Positions 1-9,277 of a DNA stretch of 64,000 nucleotides are shown piece after piece. The notes under the pieces are model-generated. The model saw only the letters and a program-made list of their open reading frames with translations. It did not search any database and was not told where the DNA came from. A program made the position numbers and the translations under genes. The DNA comes from Corynebacterium sp. TAE3-ERU12 (lineage in GTDB: Bacteria; Actinomycetota; Actinomycetes; Mycobacteriales; Mycobacteriaceae), in the NCBI RefSeq assembly GCF_019209905.1, contig NZ_JAHUTM010000001.1, forward strand, positions 620,001 to 684,000, read 5' to 3'. Each line of letters begins with the position of its first letter. The first letter of the stretch is position 1.

Positions 1-1116
1 CCGGCTGGGCCAGAGCCGACCTTTACTGAGTACACCGATGAACCCACCGAAGCCCGGGTCGTCGCCAAACGCATTCGTCGGCTGTTGGACTCGGATGTAC
101 CAGCCAATGAGATCGCGATCCTCTACCGCGTCAACGCCCAGTCGGTGGTGTTTGAACAGGCCCTGTCGGAGGCCGGTATCCCTTACCAGGTTCGTGGCGG
201 TGAAGGGTTCTACCAGCGACAAGAGATCCGTGATGCGATTGCGGCACTTATCCGCGTCGCCCGGCAACAGCAGGGAACCGAATCACCCCGAGGCGGCGAA
301 CTTGTTGTCGCTGTGCGCCAGGTCCTGCAGCCACTGGGGCTCACCGAGGAAGAACCCGAAGGTGCCAAAGCCCGCGAGCGGTGGCAATCTCTTGGCGCAT
401 TGGCGGATCTGTGCGAAGAGCTTGTGCACATCAACCCGGACCTCGACATCACGGGGCTGCTTGGGCAGTTGCGGACCCGCTCCGACGCCAAGCAGCCCCC
501 GACGATCGCTGGGGTCACCCTGGCCAGCCTGCACGCGGCCAAAGGCCTGGAATGGGACGCGGTATTCCTCGTGGGCCTCACCGACGGCACCCTGCCCATC
601 CAGCACGCCGTGCGTAAGGGCGATACCAGTGAGGACGTGGAGGAAGAACGCCGGCTTCTCTACGTCGGGATTACGCGCGCCCGTGAACACCTCGAGCTGT
701 CCTGGGCACTGTCGCGGCAGGAAGGTGGCCGCACTAACCGAACCAGGTCCAGGTTCCTGAATGCGGGCACCGAACGCTATGGGCTGGCCCAGTCCGCGCC
801 TACGAAGCGCAAGAAATCCACCTGCCGTAACTGTGGCGCCACGCTGAAGGGGAGCGCGGAGAAAATCATGGGCCGGTGTTCGTCCTGCCCGTCGACCGCT
901 GACCCGGAATTGGTGGAGGCGTTGCGGCAGTGGCGTTTGGAGATGTCCAAGGAGATGTCCGTCCCGGCTTTTGTGGTGTTTTCTGATGCCACGTTGATTG
1001 CGATAGCTGAGGCGCAGCCGACGGACCTGGCAGCATTGCTGATGATTCCCGGTATTGGTGAGATTAAAGCCAACCGGTACGGCGAGTCGTTGCTGCAGTT
1101 ATTGGCTTCGCGCTAA
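1..1116 (+). CDS. uvrD2: ATP-dependent DNA helicase UvrD2, C-terminal part (5' end outside window)
   Basis: The frame is open from base 1, so the ATP-binding N-terminal half lies to the left. What remains is the second half of a superfamily-1 UvrD/Rep helicase: LHAAKGLEWD (motif V) near residue 176 and LLYVGITRAR (motif VI) near residue 220 of the visible part. A four-cysteine linker follows (CRNC near 275, CSSC near 293), then a C-terminal HRDC domain in the last 70 residues. The four-cysteine linker plus HRDC is the known layout of actinobacterial UvrD2 and separates it from UvrD1/PcrA. Role: ATP-driven 3'-5' unwinding in DNA repair. In mycobacteria the neighbouring whiB7 gene lies between uvrD2 and the ABC1 kinase; none is seen here. 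Confidence 0.93.
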   Translation, partial: PAGPEPTFTEYTDEPTEARVVAKRIRRLLDSDVPANEIAILYRVNAQSVVFEQALSEAGIPYQVRGGEGFYQRQEIRDAIAALIRVARQQQGTESPRGGELVVAVRQVLQPLGLTEEEPEGAKARERWQSLGALADLCEELVHINPDLDITGLLGQLRTRSDAKQPPTIAGVTLASLHAAKGLEWDAVFLVGLTDGTLPIQHAVRKGDTSEDVEEERRLLYVGITRAREHLELSWALSRQEGGRTNRTRSRFLNAGTERYGLAQSAPTKRKKSTCRNCGATLKGSAEKIMGRCSSCPSTADPELVEALRQWRLEMSKEMSVPAFVVFSDATLIAIAEAQPTDLAALLMIPGIGEIKANRYGESLLQLLASR

Positions 1117-1182
1117 GTCCGGGTCGGGGACTCAGTGGATGCGGCAACCCCGGCGCAGGTGAATCGGGGTAACCTCGCGGTT

Positions 1183-1842
1183 ATGCGTATTACCGTTATT
1201 GGAGCCCATGGAAAGATCGCGCTGCAGGCCCTGCCGCAGCTCGTCAACGCCGGACATACCGTCACCGGCGTTATCCGCAACCCCGACCACGCCGACGAGA
1301 TTGCCGCTACCGGCGCCATGCCGAAGGTCGCAGATATCGAAACCCTCGACGGCAATGGGTTCACCGACCTGCTTGCCGACGCTGAACTGGTCATCTTCTC
1401 CGCCGGGGCTGGCGGCGGCAACCCGAAGCGCACCAAGGCCGTCGACCATGACGCCGCCATCGCCACGATGAACCACGCCCCCGAGGGCACCGGCTACATC
1501 ATGGTGTCCTACTGGGGAGCCTCTACTGACCACGGCGTTCCCGAAGATCACGATTTCTTCCCCTACGCCGAGGCTAAGGGCAAAGCTGACCAGCACCTGC
1601 GCGATTCCGGCCATAATTACGTCATCGTCATGCCTGGGATGCTCAACGACAATCCGGTCGGCACCGTGTACCTGGGGAGCGGCTCCGGCGAAGCAGACGT
1701 GGAGCGCACCACCTCCCGCGCCACTGTGGCAGCCACCCTGGCCGGGGTGGTGGAGCGTTTCGACGCTCTCGCCAACCGGGACTTGGGTGTACTCGACGGC
1801 GACGAGGATCTCGCCACCGCCCTCGATAACGCCGCCAACTAA
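1183..1842 (+). CDS. NAD(P)-binding Rossmann-fold protein (atypical SDR, YwnB-like)
   Basis: A 219-residue protein beginning MRITVIGAHGKI, with the GxxGxxG-type dinucleotide-binding loop at residues 7-12 directly after the first beta strand. The family binds NAD(P)H and includes flavin reductase-like and sugar-epimerase-like enzymes; the substrate cannot be read here. No membrane segment or signal peptide. The ATG at 1183 is chosen because the Rossmann strand starts at once; an in-frame GTG 48 bases upstream would add an unlikely leader. It lies 66 bases after uvrD2 on the same strand and faces the ABC1-kinase gene tail to tail with only 6 bases between stops. Confidence 0.85.
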   Translation: MRITVIGAHGKIALQALPQLVNAGHTVTGVIRNPDHADEIAATGAMPKVADIETLDGNGFTDLLADAELVIFSAGAGGGNPKRTKAVDHDAAIATMNHAPEGTGYIMVSYWGASTDHGVPEDHDFFPYAEAKGKADQHLRDSGHNYVIVMPGMLNDNPVGTVYLGSGSGEADVERTTSRATVAATLAGVVERFDALANRDLGVLDGDEDLATALDNAAN

Positions 1843-1848
1843 GCCCGG

Positions 1849-3168
1849 TTACTGCCCGCCCCAGCCGTCTTGGCTGCCCAGCATCTCTGGGTAGTGGCGG
1901 GCAATGACCTGCCGGTAGGGTGCGGGCGCCTCCAATTGGGACAGCACCGCCACCGCACCGGCAAGTACGCGGTGGATCATCGAATACTCCGGGGGCATTC
2001 CGAATTTGCGGGACAGTTTCGACTCCGCCGACGTCGGGTCCATAAAGGGGTGCATCACCCGGCGCAGCCACTCCACCGTGAACACGAAATCATCGTGCTC
2101 TAATGGTTCGGCAAAGGGCGCTAGAAAAGCCGCCACATCCTCCGAGGACACCTCACCGACTTTTGTGGTGTCCAGGTACCCGTACTGCCGCGCAAGGTTG
2201 ACGAGATCATCACGCCGCCCATCGACCGTGGCTGTTACGAGCTCAATCAACGGGCGGGGCAGCCCGTCGGGAAGCTGCTGGCAGGCACCGAAATCGATAA
2301 CCGCCAGAGTGCCGTCGGCACGCAATAAGAAATTGCCCGGGTGCGGGTCGGTATGCATACGACGCACCAGTTGCGGTGAAGAAAACTCGAATACTGTCAG
2401 CGCCTCCGCAGCCCGGGAACGACGCTGCAAATCGCCGCTTTGAATCACGCTGGTCAGCCGCTCACCGTCGACCCATTCCCCAACCAGCACCTGCGGGGCG
2501 CAGGCGTAGACCTGGGGCACATAAATCAGTGGTTCCCTGCCGTCGGCATAGGCGGCGTGGAAAGCACGCTGATGGGCGGCTTCACTGCGGTAATCCAATT
2601 CCTCCAACACAGAATCCGCAATCGCCTTCATCAGCCCCGACATATTCACCCCCGGCGCCATGCGCTGCAATACCGGAGTGAGGAAACGCAGCTGCCGCAA
2701 ATCCGAACGGATTGCCTTATCCGCGCCTGGGTACTGAATCTTCACCGCCACCTCATCACCATTGGACCAGGTAGCACGATGCACCTGGCCAATAGAAGCA
2801 GCCGCGACGGGCTCATCGCTGAACTCACGGAAATGCTTGTGCCAATCAGCCCCCAACTGGCGCTGCAGCACCTTATGCACTGAACCGGTCGGCAGCGGCG
2901 GGGCCTCAGCCTGCAAGGAACTTAGCGTCGGGCCCACGATCTCGGCCAGCTCCTCAGGGAGCACCGGGGAGAAAATCGACAGGGCCTGACCAACCTTCAT
3001 CGCCCCACCCTTGAGCTCCCCAAGCACAGCGGTGAGCTGCCGGGTGGTGTCCACCAGGTTGGTTTCCCGGCCACGGCGACGCAGACTGCGCGCACCCGCA
3101 CCTAACGGCACCCCAGCGAGCTTGGCGGTTCGGAAAACGCTGGAACCGGAAACAGACGAATCGCTCAT
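1849..3168 (-). CDS. ABC1/UbiB (AarF) family atypical kinase
   Basis: A 439-residue ABC1/ADCK-family protein-kinase-like ATPase. Visible family marks are KxGQ near the N terminus (KVGQALS), the AAASIGQVHRA segment that replaces the usual glycine loop, the lysine motif VAVKIQYPG, HTDPHPGNFL (catalytic region) and AVIDFGACQ (metal-binding DFG). UbiB relatives support quinone or lipid metabolism; in actinobacteria the substrate is unknown. The next gene upstream on the same strand is a leader-peptide-binding-like protein, an arrangement also seen in mycobacteria (Rv3196/Rv3197 region). A second in-frame ATG at 3177 would add three residues; 3168 (MSDSS) is preferred but not decisive. Confidence 0.88.
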   Translation of the reverse strand: MSDSSVSGSSVFRTAKLAGVPLGAGARSLRRRGRETNLVDTTRQLTAVLGELKGGAMKVGQALSIFSPVLPEELAEIVGPTLSSLQAEAPPLPTGSVHKVLQRQLGADWHKHFREFSDEPVAAASIGQVHRATWSNGDEVAVKIQYPGADKAIRSDLRQLRFLTPVLQRMAPGVNMSGLMKAIADSVLEELDYRSEAAHQRAFHAAYADGREPLIYVPQVYACAPQVLVGEWVDGERLTSVIQSGDLQRRSRAAEALTVFEFSSPQLVRRMHTDPHPGNFLLRADGTLAVIDFGACQQLPDGLPRPLIELVTATVDGRRDDLVNLARQYGYLDTTKVGEVSSEDVAAFLAPFAEPLEHDDFVFTVEWLRRVMHPFMDPTSAESKLSRKFGMPPEYSMIHRVLAGAVAVLSQLEAPAPYRQVIARHYPEMLGSQDGWGGQ

Positions 3169-3192
3169 GGGCGCCATTGTGCCCGCCCCGGC

Positions 3193-4023
3193 CTACATCG
3201 TGCAGACCGGACAATGCCGATGCGGGGTTATCGCCCGCACACCCGGTGCCAATCCCACCGGATCAACCTCCACCTCCACACCACGTAACGCCCGGCCATC
3301 GCCCAGGTGCGTCAGCAACGTCGCAATGGTGGCATCAATGACCTCACAGCGAGCACTGGGTTGGGCCGAACGCAACTGCAGCGACAATAAAGGCCGAGCC
3401 GGGTCGGCGTCCTCCAAATGCCGCTCCGCGCACGCCGGGCACGCCGCACCATCATGAGTCACCCACGGCCCCAACACCCCACGACCATCACGAAGCCGCG
3501 CACTGACATGCGGCATCCCCACCCGGCGCAATAACTGCAATAAAGCCACATCCGGCACCGCCAACCCCGCCAGCACCACCAACTGGGCTTTGCTGGTCCC
3601 ACTGCGCTGCAGCCACGTCGCGGTCCTACTGCCCGGCGCCCGGGCCGTAGCAGCGCCGCCTTTGGCGATGATGGCGTCCACCAGCCGGTCGCGCAGCACA
3701 CCGGCGCCGATCACCGCCACCGTGGGCCACTGCGGATAATCCCCATGCCGGGCCAGGCCCGCAGCAACTAAGTCCACCAATAATTGCTGCACCGTGTGCC
3801 GCTCCAGCCCGGAGGTGGTCAGCGCAGTCGCCAGCGGCATGTCAGGGCGCGGAAAAACCCGTAAATCATCCAATAAGGCCTTGAGCACCTGGCCTGGGGC
3901 GACAGCGTCGGGAAGCTGAAATACCAACGCGCGCTTCGGATCGACACCAAACTGGATGCGATTTCCTGGGCGCAATAGCACCTGCGCGCCCAGGGTCATC
4001 CGCACATCACTCACATACACCAC
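3193..4023 (-). CDS. TOMM leader-peptide-binding-like protein (ThiF/cyclodehydratase partner type)
   Basis: About 276 residues with a PqqD/RRE-like N-terminal part (LRPGNRIQFGVDP, then winged-helix-like sequence near residues 30-90), a ThiF-like core around VAVIGAGVLRDRL, and C-terminal cysteine pairs CPAC and CPVC plus HRH that probably bind zinc. This combination matches the actinobacterial family annotated as TOMM precursor leader-peptide-binding protein, best known as the mycobacterial Rv3196 neighbour of the ABC1 kinase. No precursor peptide or cyclodehydratase is next to it, so a role in peptide modification is doubtful. The reading frame stays open to 4242 but would run through the divergent metalloprotease gene; GTG at 4023 (or 4014) after a G-rich run is the likeliest start. 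Confidence 0.72.
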   Translation of the reverse strand: MVYVSDVRMTLGAQVLLRPGNRIQFGVDPKRALVFQLPDAVAPGQVLKALLDDLRVFPRPDMPLATALTTSGLERHTVQQLLVDLVAAGLARHGDYPQWPTVAVIGAGVLRDRLVDAIIAKGGAATARAPGSRTATWLQRSGTSKAQLVVLAGLAVPDVALLQLLRRVGMPHVSARLRDGRGVLGPWVTHDGAACPACAERHLEDADPARPLLSLQLRSAQPSARCEVIDATIATLLTHLGDGRALRGVEVEVDPVGLAPGVRAITPHRHCPVCTM

Positions 4024-4107
4024 CCCCGTGCGATATTTCCCCCGCAGATACCAAAGCACATCGGCGCGTATCCCTCCACCGCACAGGGCCTTGTCTACGC
4101 TGGTGGC

Positions 4108-4635
4108 ATGACAGGCAAGCGCCCCGACTACGGCCCGGACATTGAAGTCCGGCGTTCCAAGCGGCGCAAACGCACCTACCAAGCCCGCGCCGAAGGCAAC
4201 CGGGTCATCGTTATGGCCCCAGCTGATATTGATCCGCGCCAAGAACGCCGTGAGGTTCTTGAACTGGTCGAACGGGTCCGCAATAAATCCTCAAACCGCC
4301 TGGATAATGCTGCCCTGGAACGTCGTGCACGCACACTTGCGGACACAGTGCTAGGCGGGCGCCCGGAATTTGAATCCATCAAATGGGTGCGCACCATGTC
4401 GCGGCGGTGGGCGTCGGTAAGCATGCACCCCAACCGGATCCGTGTCTCCCACCGGCTGGCTGACGTGCCCGATTATGTGCTTGACGACGTCATCATCCAC
4501 GAACTGGTGCACACATTCATTCCCGGCGGGCACACCCCAGAATTTTGGGAATGGGCCGCCAAGGCCCCGCAACACGAACGCGCCCGGGGCTACCTTGAGG
4601 CCTACCAACGCTGGGGTAGTGACAGCCGCGACTAG
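4108..4635 (+). CDS. YgjP-like (SprT/M48-type) zinc metallopeptidase
   Basis: A 175-residue soluble protein with the zinc-binding HExxH motif in DVIIHELVHTFIPGGHTPEFW (HELVH near residue 132, third ligand H near 141). This is the YgjP-like metallopeptidase layout (formerly DUF45), whose substrates are mostly unknown. An N-terminal basic stretch precedes the fold. It starts divergently from the leader-peptide-binding-like gene and its stop overlaps the stop of the next gene by 4 bases, so the two genes converge. The equivalent mycobacterial neighbourhood also has a metalloprotease here. Confidence 0.87.
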   Translation: MTGKRPDYGPDIEVRRSKRRKRTYQARAEGNRVIVMAPADIDPRQERREVLELVERVRNKSSNRLDNAALERRARTLADTVLGGRPEFESIKWVRTMSRRWASVSMHPNRIRVSHRLADVPDYVLDDVIIHELVHTFIPGGHTPEFWEWAAKAPQHERARGYLEAYQRWGSDSRD

Positions 4636-6035
4636 CTATCGCCGTTATCGTCCTGCTGATTATCCTTCGGGGTTTCGCCGTTTTGTTCCCGACGCATCTG
4701 TTCTTCCAGCTCAGCGATGGGGTCGAAATCATCGCCCTCCTGGCCGCCGATAACACCGTCGATAAAGCCAGCCGGGGAATCCAGGTCCTCGGCCACCGGC
4801 AGGAAATCGGAGTGATCCCACACCTGGTCGCGGCGTTCCATCCCGGCGGCGGTGGTCAGGCGACGCCACAGCTCAGCGGCCTCACGGACCTTCGGCGCAC
4901 CGAGATCAATGCCGGTGGACTTCTTCAAAGCCTGCTCGGCGCCCTCAGTGGCGCGTCGGCGCCGCCAGGCCTCATCAAGCTGATTCGCGCCCGGTAGTCG
5001 ATCCCCCAGGGCGTCCATCACCACAACATCCACCCAGCCCTCAACCAGGGCCAATAGAGTTTCCAGGCGGGTGCGGGCATGCTCATTGGCGGAACGGATC
5101 TGCGGGGAGAAGTCCATATTCTGCAGCCGCTCCATGGCCTCCTGCATCCGGGCCGGGTCCTGTAGCACCTCCGGGCTGATCTCCCGGGAGGCCTCCTCAA
5201 TCTGGGAATAATCCAACTCAAGGCCAGCGGCGTACTCCTCCACCGAGGAGATCATGCGCTCCGCCAGCCACGGCACCCGGTCGTAGAGGCGCTGGTGGGC
5301 GGCCTCGCGGGCGCAGGCGTAGACCAGCATTTCACGCTCGGGAAGTTCAAGTTCTTTCGCCAGATCCCGCAGGTGGCGCGGCAAAAGCACCGCAGCGCCC
5401 GAGGTGGCCAGCGGCAGGCCGAACTCGGAGCCGGTCAGGGCACTGTTGGCGATATCGGCTAATGAGCCGCCCAGCTGAACACCGAAATTCATCGAGTTCA
5501 TCCGGTTCAACATGCCCATCATCGGGCCCATCACCTGGCGGGCCTCCTCAGGCATGGACTCCGTTGAGGCATCGCTCATCCGCTTAGCAACGGGGTCAAC
5601 GATGCGCTTCCAGGTCGGCATGGTGTGCTCGAGCCACTGGGTGGCGTTCCAGCCCTCCGCCCGGTTCGCACCGGCAGGCAGGGTCGTGGCCTGGTCCAGC
5701 CAGACCTCAGCCAGGCGCAGCGCATCGGTTAAGGCGGTGACGTCGGATTCGCGTACCGGATCTTGGTTACCGATTTTCTGGCGCGCAATGCGCTCGGCGA
5801 CCTCGTGATTAACCGGGGCAGAGCCATCTCCCATGGACTGGCCAACGCCGGAAAGCATCTGCCCAAACTGGTTGAGCAGCTCGCCTAAATTCGGTTCATT
5901 CTTGCCGGAACCGGAACCGCCAAAGCCGCCCATCGGGAAGCCGAAGAAACCGAACGGGTTATTGCCGCCCGGGTTGTTCTTGCCCTCCTCATCGTCGTCA
6001 TCGCCAGGGGTGAAGCCGAAACCACGGTTAGTCAT
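4632..6035 (-). CDS. Zinc-dependent metalloprotease-like protein (DUF2342 / F420-associated family)
   Basis: A 467-residue protein beginning MTNRGFGFTPGDDDDEE, with a glycine/asparagine/acid-rich head (first 50 residues), then a long helical body. The segment with EREMLVYACAREAAHQRLY near the middle is the family's degenerate HExxH-like region. This family (DUF2342) is conserved in actinobacteria next to Lon-like PDZ proteases, as here. The exact reaction is unproven. The start at 6035 is chosen over an ATG 48 bases upstream because upstream residues (MRRACSSTG) do not resemble the family. It diverges from the PDZ protease gene with a 96-base gap that must hold both promoters. Confidence 0.83.
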   Translation of the reverse strand: MTNRGFGFTPGDDDDEEGKNNPGGNNPFGFFGFPMGGFGGSGSGKNEPNLGELLNQFGQMLSGVGQSMGDGSAPVNHEVAERIARQKIGNQDPVRESDVTALTDALRLAEVWLDQATTLPAGANRAEGWNATQWLEHTMPTWKRIVDPVAKRMSDASTESMPEEARQVMGPMMGMLNRMNSMNFGVQLGGSLADIANSALTGSEFGLPLATSGAAVLLPRHLRDLAKELELPEREMLVYACAREAAHQRLYDRVPWLAERMISSVEEYAAGLELDYSQIEEASREISPEVLQDPARMQEAMERLQNMDFSPQIRSANEHARTRLETLLALVEGWVDVVVMDALGDRLPGANQLDEAWRRRRATEGAEQALKKSTGIDLGAPKVREAAELWRRLTTAAGMERRDQVWDHSDFLPVAEDLDSPAGFIDGVIGGQEGDDFDPIAELEEQMRREQNGETPKDNQQDDNGDS

Positions 6036-6131
6036 GAGCGCCAGCGTACCGGCGTCCCCGGTGCTACTGCAGGCACGGCGCACCTATCCGCTAACGGCGA
6101 TCAGCCTGCGTCGCCGGTATCGTGGCTGGGC

Positions 6132-7166
6132 GTGAACCGTCGAATGTCTACTCTCCTTGTTGGTGCCGTGCCGATCGTGGGCCTTGGTGCATTACTGCTG
6201 TCCCCAGCCGCCGTTGTGCCGTATGCCGCCGAAGGCCCCGGGCCGGTAGTCAATGTGCTGGGTGATTACGAAGGTAAACCCATCGTGGATATCAAGGGCG
6301 CAGACGTCGATGAGGCCGCCACCGGTGAGATCGACATGACCACCGTGGCCGTCGGGCACCGGCTCAACCTGCCCCAAGCACTGTCATTATGGGCTGATGA
6401 GAACTACGACCTGGTTCCCATTGAGGCGATCTTCCCGCCCGGGATGAGCGAGGAAGAGGTCGATGAGCGCAACACTTTGATGTTCGACCAGTCCGAAGCC
6501 AATGCCACAGCAGCGGCGATGAAAGAACTGGACTACCCCTTGGAAGTCTCGGTGGGCACGGTGCTTGACGACGGGGCCGCTAAAAATGTGCTCCAACAAG
6601 GCGACATCATTATTGCCGTCGATGGCAAGAAAATGTTCAACCCCCGCGCGGTGCAGGACGCCATTAACCGCTACGCCCCGGGGGATAGTGTGACGGTGAC
6701 TGTGCGCCGCGAAGGCAAAGTCATCGACCAGGACGTGACGCTGGGGGAGAACCCGGAGAACCCCAAGCGCGGCCAGCTGGGTATCGCCGTGATGGCTAAG
6801 CCCGCCAACGGTGTGGACATTAATTACAACGTCTCCGGTATCGGCGGGCCGAGCGCCGGGCTGGTACTGACCTTGGCGATTATCGACAAACTCACCGAGG
6901 GAGACTTAACCGGAGGCAAGCACGTCGCCGGTACCGGAACAATTGACGGCGCCGGCGTGGTCGGCCCGATTGGTGGCATTACGCACAAGATCGCAGCCGC
7001 TAAGGCCGAGGGGGCGGATTTTTTCCTCGTCCCCGACGATAACTGCGCTGAGGCGCTGACCGCGGATGCTGGGGATATGCAGCTCTATGCGGTCACCGAC
7101 GTACAAGAAGCGCTCAGCGTGCTGGATGATCCAGCAACCGCTGAGCGCTGTGGGGCCGGCAGCTAA
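6132..7166 (+). CDS. Membrane-anchored PDZ and Lon-like (S16) serine protease, YlbL family
   Basis: A 344-residue protein. Residues 9-28 form a signal anchor (GAVPIVGLGALLLSPAAVV); a PDZ domain follows around residues 150-205 (GDIIIAVDGKKM); the C-terminal domain is the Lon protease fold with the Ser/Lys dyad: serine in GGPSAGLVLTLAI near 242 and lysine in GGITHKIAAAKAEGADFF near 286. It lacks the Lon ATPase, so it is an ATP-independent extracytoplasmic protease of the YlbL type. Start GTG at 6132 gives MNRRMS before the anchor. It lies divergent to the DUF2342 protein and its stop codon overlaps that of the alanine symporter. Confidence 0.9.
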   Translation: MNRRMSTLLVGAVPIVGLGALLLSPAAVVPYAAEGPGPVVNVLGDYEGKPIVDIKGADVDEAATGEIDMTTVAVGHRLNLPQALSLWADENYDLVPIEAIFPPGMSEEEVDERNTLMFDQSEANATAAAMKELDYPLEVSVGTVLDDGAAKNVLQQGDIIIAVDGKKMFNPRAVQDAINRYAPGDSVTVTVRREGKVIDQDVTLGENPENPKRGQLGIAVMAKPANGVDINYNVSGIGGPSAGLVLTLAIIDKLTEGDLTGGKHVAGTGTIDGAGVVGPIGGITHKIAAAKAEGADFFLVPDDNCAEALTADAGDMQLYAVTDVQEALSVLDDPATAERCGAGS

Positions 7167-8575
7167 GCCACCTTCTGCTGCTTCTCCCATTCGGCTACCT
7201 GTTCCGCAGTGGCCCGCAGCTGCGGGTCGAAGTCCAGGTAGGCCTTGGTTTCGCGGGCGATGAGGCCGGAGAGAATCACAAGGCCGATGAGGTTTGGTAC
7301 CGCCATCAGGCCGTTGAGGGCGCCAGACAGTGCCCACACCGTCTGCAGCTGGGTGGTCGCACCGATAAACACCACCACGGTGAAGATGCTGCGGTAGGGC
7401 CGAATGCCGACCCGGCCGACGAGGGACTCGAAGGAGCGCTCACCGTAGTAGGACCAGCCCAGGATGGTGGAGAAGGCGAAGAAGACCACGGACAGGGCAA
7501 CTACCGAGTCGCCCCAGTGCCCGGGCAGGCCAGCGGAGAAGGCGCGGGCGGTCATCGCACCGGCGTCGCCTCCGTCCTGCCACACACCGGTCGTGATGAT
7601 GACCAGGCCGGTGAAGGTGACCACGACGATGGTGTCAATGAAGGTCTGGGTCATCGACACCAGGCCCTGACGCACCGGGTGGAATGTCTTCGCCGCGGAG
7701 GCGGCAATCGCTGCCGAACCCATACCGGACTCATTGGAGAACAGGCCGCGGGCAACACCCATCTGGATGACCAGGATGATGCCAGCACCAGCGAAACCAC
7801 CAGCGGCGGCGGTACCAGTGAAGGCGTCGGTGAAGATGAGGGCCAGCGCAGCCGGCACATCGGCGATATTGACGATGAGAACCCAGATGGCGGCACCGAT
7901 GTAGAGCACGATCATCAACGGCACGAATGCGGACGTGACCTTGCCGATGGCCTTAATGCCGCCGAGCAGCACCGCACCGGTGGCCACGAACAGCACAGCA
8001 CCAGCGGCGACCGGGTCCACGCCGAAGGCGGATTCCAAGTTCGAGGCCACAGCATTGGCCTGAGTGAGGTTGCCGATGCCGAAGGCAGCCAGGGAAGCGA
8101 AGACCGCGAAGAGCACGCCAAGGGTGGTGCCGACCGGGCCGGGGATGGCGTTACGCAGGTAGATCTGCGGGCCGCCGAGCTGTTCCCCAGCCGAGTCAGT
8201 CTTGCGGAAGCGGACACCGAGGAAGGACTCGGAGTACTTCGAGGCCATGCCGACGAGGCCGGTGATCCACATCCAGAACAGGGCGCCGGGGCCACCGGTA
8301 CCAATAGCGGTGGCCACACCGACGATATTGCCCACACCGACGGTGGCGGCCAGGGCGGTTGCCAGTGCTTCGTACTGGCTGATATCGCCCTCACCGCCCT
8401 CGTCGGAGCGTTCCATCAGGCCAAGACGAAGAGCAGGACGCAGTTTGCGTAGCTGCAACAGGCCCAGGCGGATGGTGAGCCACAAGCCGGTGCCCAATAG
8501 CAGCGGAATGAGGAGGAATGGACTCCACACAAACGCTTCGATATTTGAGAAAAGTTCAGACATATCCAAAACCAT
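7163..8575 (-). CDS. Sodium:alanine/glycine symporter (AGCS family)
   Basis: A 470-residue multi-pass membrane protein with about eleven hydrophobic segments. Family signatures include GNIVGVATAIGTGGPGALFW near residue 80, GVARGLFSNESGMGSA near residue 275 and WSYYGERSFE near residue 375. AGCS proteins import alanine or glycine with Na+. The start at 8575 has AGGA about nine bases upstream; an internal ATG at 8563 (MSELFS) is the alternative. It stands alone on the minus strand between the PDZ protease (convergent) and the fluoride channel genes, so it is probably monocistronic. Confidence 0.92.
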   Translation of the reverse strand: MVLDMSELFSNIEAFVWSPFLLIPLLLGTGLWLTIRLGLLQLRKLRPALRLGLMERSDEGGEGDISQYEALATALAATVGVGNIVGVATAIGTGGPGALFWMWITGLVGMASKYSESFLGVRFRKTDSAGEQLGGPQIYLRNAIPGPVGTTLGVLFAVFASLAAFGIGNLTQANAVASNLESAFGVDPVAAGAVLFVATGAVLLGGIKAIGKVTSAFVPLMIVLYIGAAIWVLIVNIADVPAALALIFTDAFTGTAAAGGFAGAGIILVIQMGVARGLFSNESGMGSAAIAASAAKTFHPVRQGLVSMTQTFIDTIVVVTFTGLVIITTGVWQDGGDAGAMTARAFSAGLPGHWGDSVVALSVVFFAFSTILGWSYYGERSFESLVGRVGIRPYRSIFTVVVFIGATTQLQTVWALSGALNGLMAVPNLIGLVILSGLIARETKAYLDFDPQLRATAEQVAEWEKQQKVA

Positions 8576-8612
8576 ATAAGGCTGTCCTGCGCTTTTCGTC
8601 GGCTATGGCGGA

Positions 8613-8963
8613 TTATCCGGCCAGAAAGGTCCCAAAAAGCGTGCCGACGTAGGCGCCGATAAGCCCAGCGGCCACTGTGAACAGTAAGTATGTCAATCCG
8701 GCGCGGTAGTGGCCGAGGCGAATGTCTTCACCGATCTGGGCGGCCAATGTGGACCACGTCGATAAAGCCCCGGCCACACCAGCGCCCAGGCCGGCCATGA
8801 CAACCGGGCTGAAACTGTCGAACCCGATGAGTGCGCCAAGCACAACGCTGGCGGCCGTATTAGCGATGAAGATGCCGACCTTGCCGCGCCGGGCTAAGAG
8901 TTGGCGGATAACCGCACCGAGCGCGCCACCAATGGCGATAGCGATAAGCGTTGCTGTGGTCAT
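8613..8963 (-). CDS. crcB: CrcB/FluC fluoride channel subunit (second of pair)
   Basis: A 116-residue protein with four hydrophobic helices and the family pattern GGALGAVIRQLLA at residues 13-25, then VVLGALIGF and LGAGVAGALSTWSTL, which is the pore-lining polar track motif. FluC channels export fluoride as antiparallel dimers. It overlaps the upstream crcB-type gene by 4 bases, so two different subunits are made together, as in Gram-positive bacteria that use heterodimeric FluC. No fluoride riboswitch is recognisable upstream of the pair. Confidence 0.9.
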   Translation of the reverse strand: MTTATLIAIAIGGALGAVIRQLLARRGKVGIFIANTAASVVLGALIGFDSFSPVVMAGLGAGVAGALSTWSTLAAQIGEDIRLGHYRAGLTYLLFTVAAGLIGAYVGTLFGTFLAG

Positions 8964-9277
8964 CGCTCATCCGCCCACGCGTGCGTGACCAGGTATGCCG
9001 CCGGGCAGGCAATAATTGTTGCTACTGCGGCGGCGATATTGGCGTCGGCAAGCACCACAAAAGTGGAGAAACTGGTGAAGCCGCCCAAGAACCCCGGGCC
9101 GATAAAGAACCAGGCTTTGGTGCCCGCAAAATACTCAGTGGTCAGGCCCATTACGGCGCAACCGACGATATTGATAATCACAAGTGACCACGCCGAATCG
9201 GACAGAAACACCGCCCGACTCAGCGCCCCTGTGGCACCGCCGGCGGCGGTGAGAAGCAGCTCCACCAACGTCATCAT
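8960..9277 (-). CDS. crcB: CrcB/FluC fluoride channel subunit (first of pair)
   Basis: A 105-residue protein with four predicted membrane helices. [12 protein letters not shown] at residues 14-25 matches the FluC start motif, and [14 protein letters not shown] near residue 70 is the Gly-Phe-Ser/Thr selectivity region with the phenylalanine box. It is the upstream member of a two-gene operon on the minus strand and is slightly shorter than its partner. Together they probably form a heterodimeric fluoride exporter. The promoter must lie in the 120 bases shared with the divergent pgm gene. Confidence 0.9.
   Translation of the reverse strand: MMTLVELLLTAAGGATGALSRAVFLSDSAWSLVIINIVGCAVMGLTTEYFAGTKAWFFIGPGFLGGFTSFSTFVVLADANIAAAVATIIACPAAYLVTHAWADER

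Noticed and set aside
7517-8452. Plus-strand frame of 311 codons across the alanine symporter gene
   Set aside because: Gly/His/Asp-rich shadow of a certain membrane protein gene.
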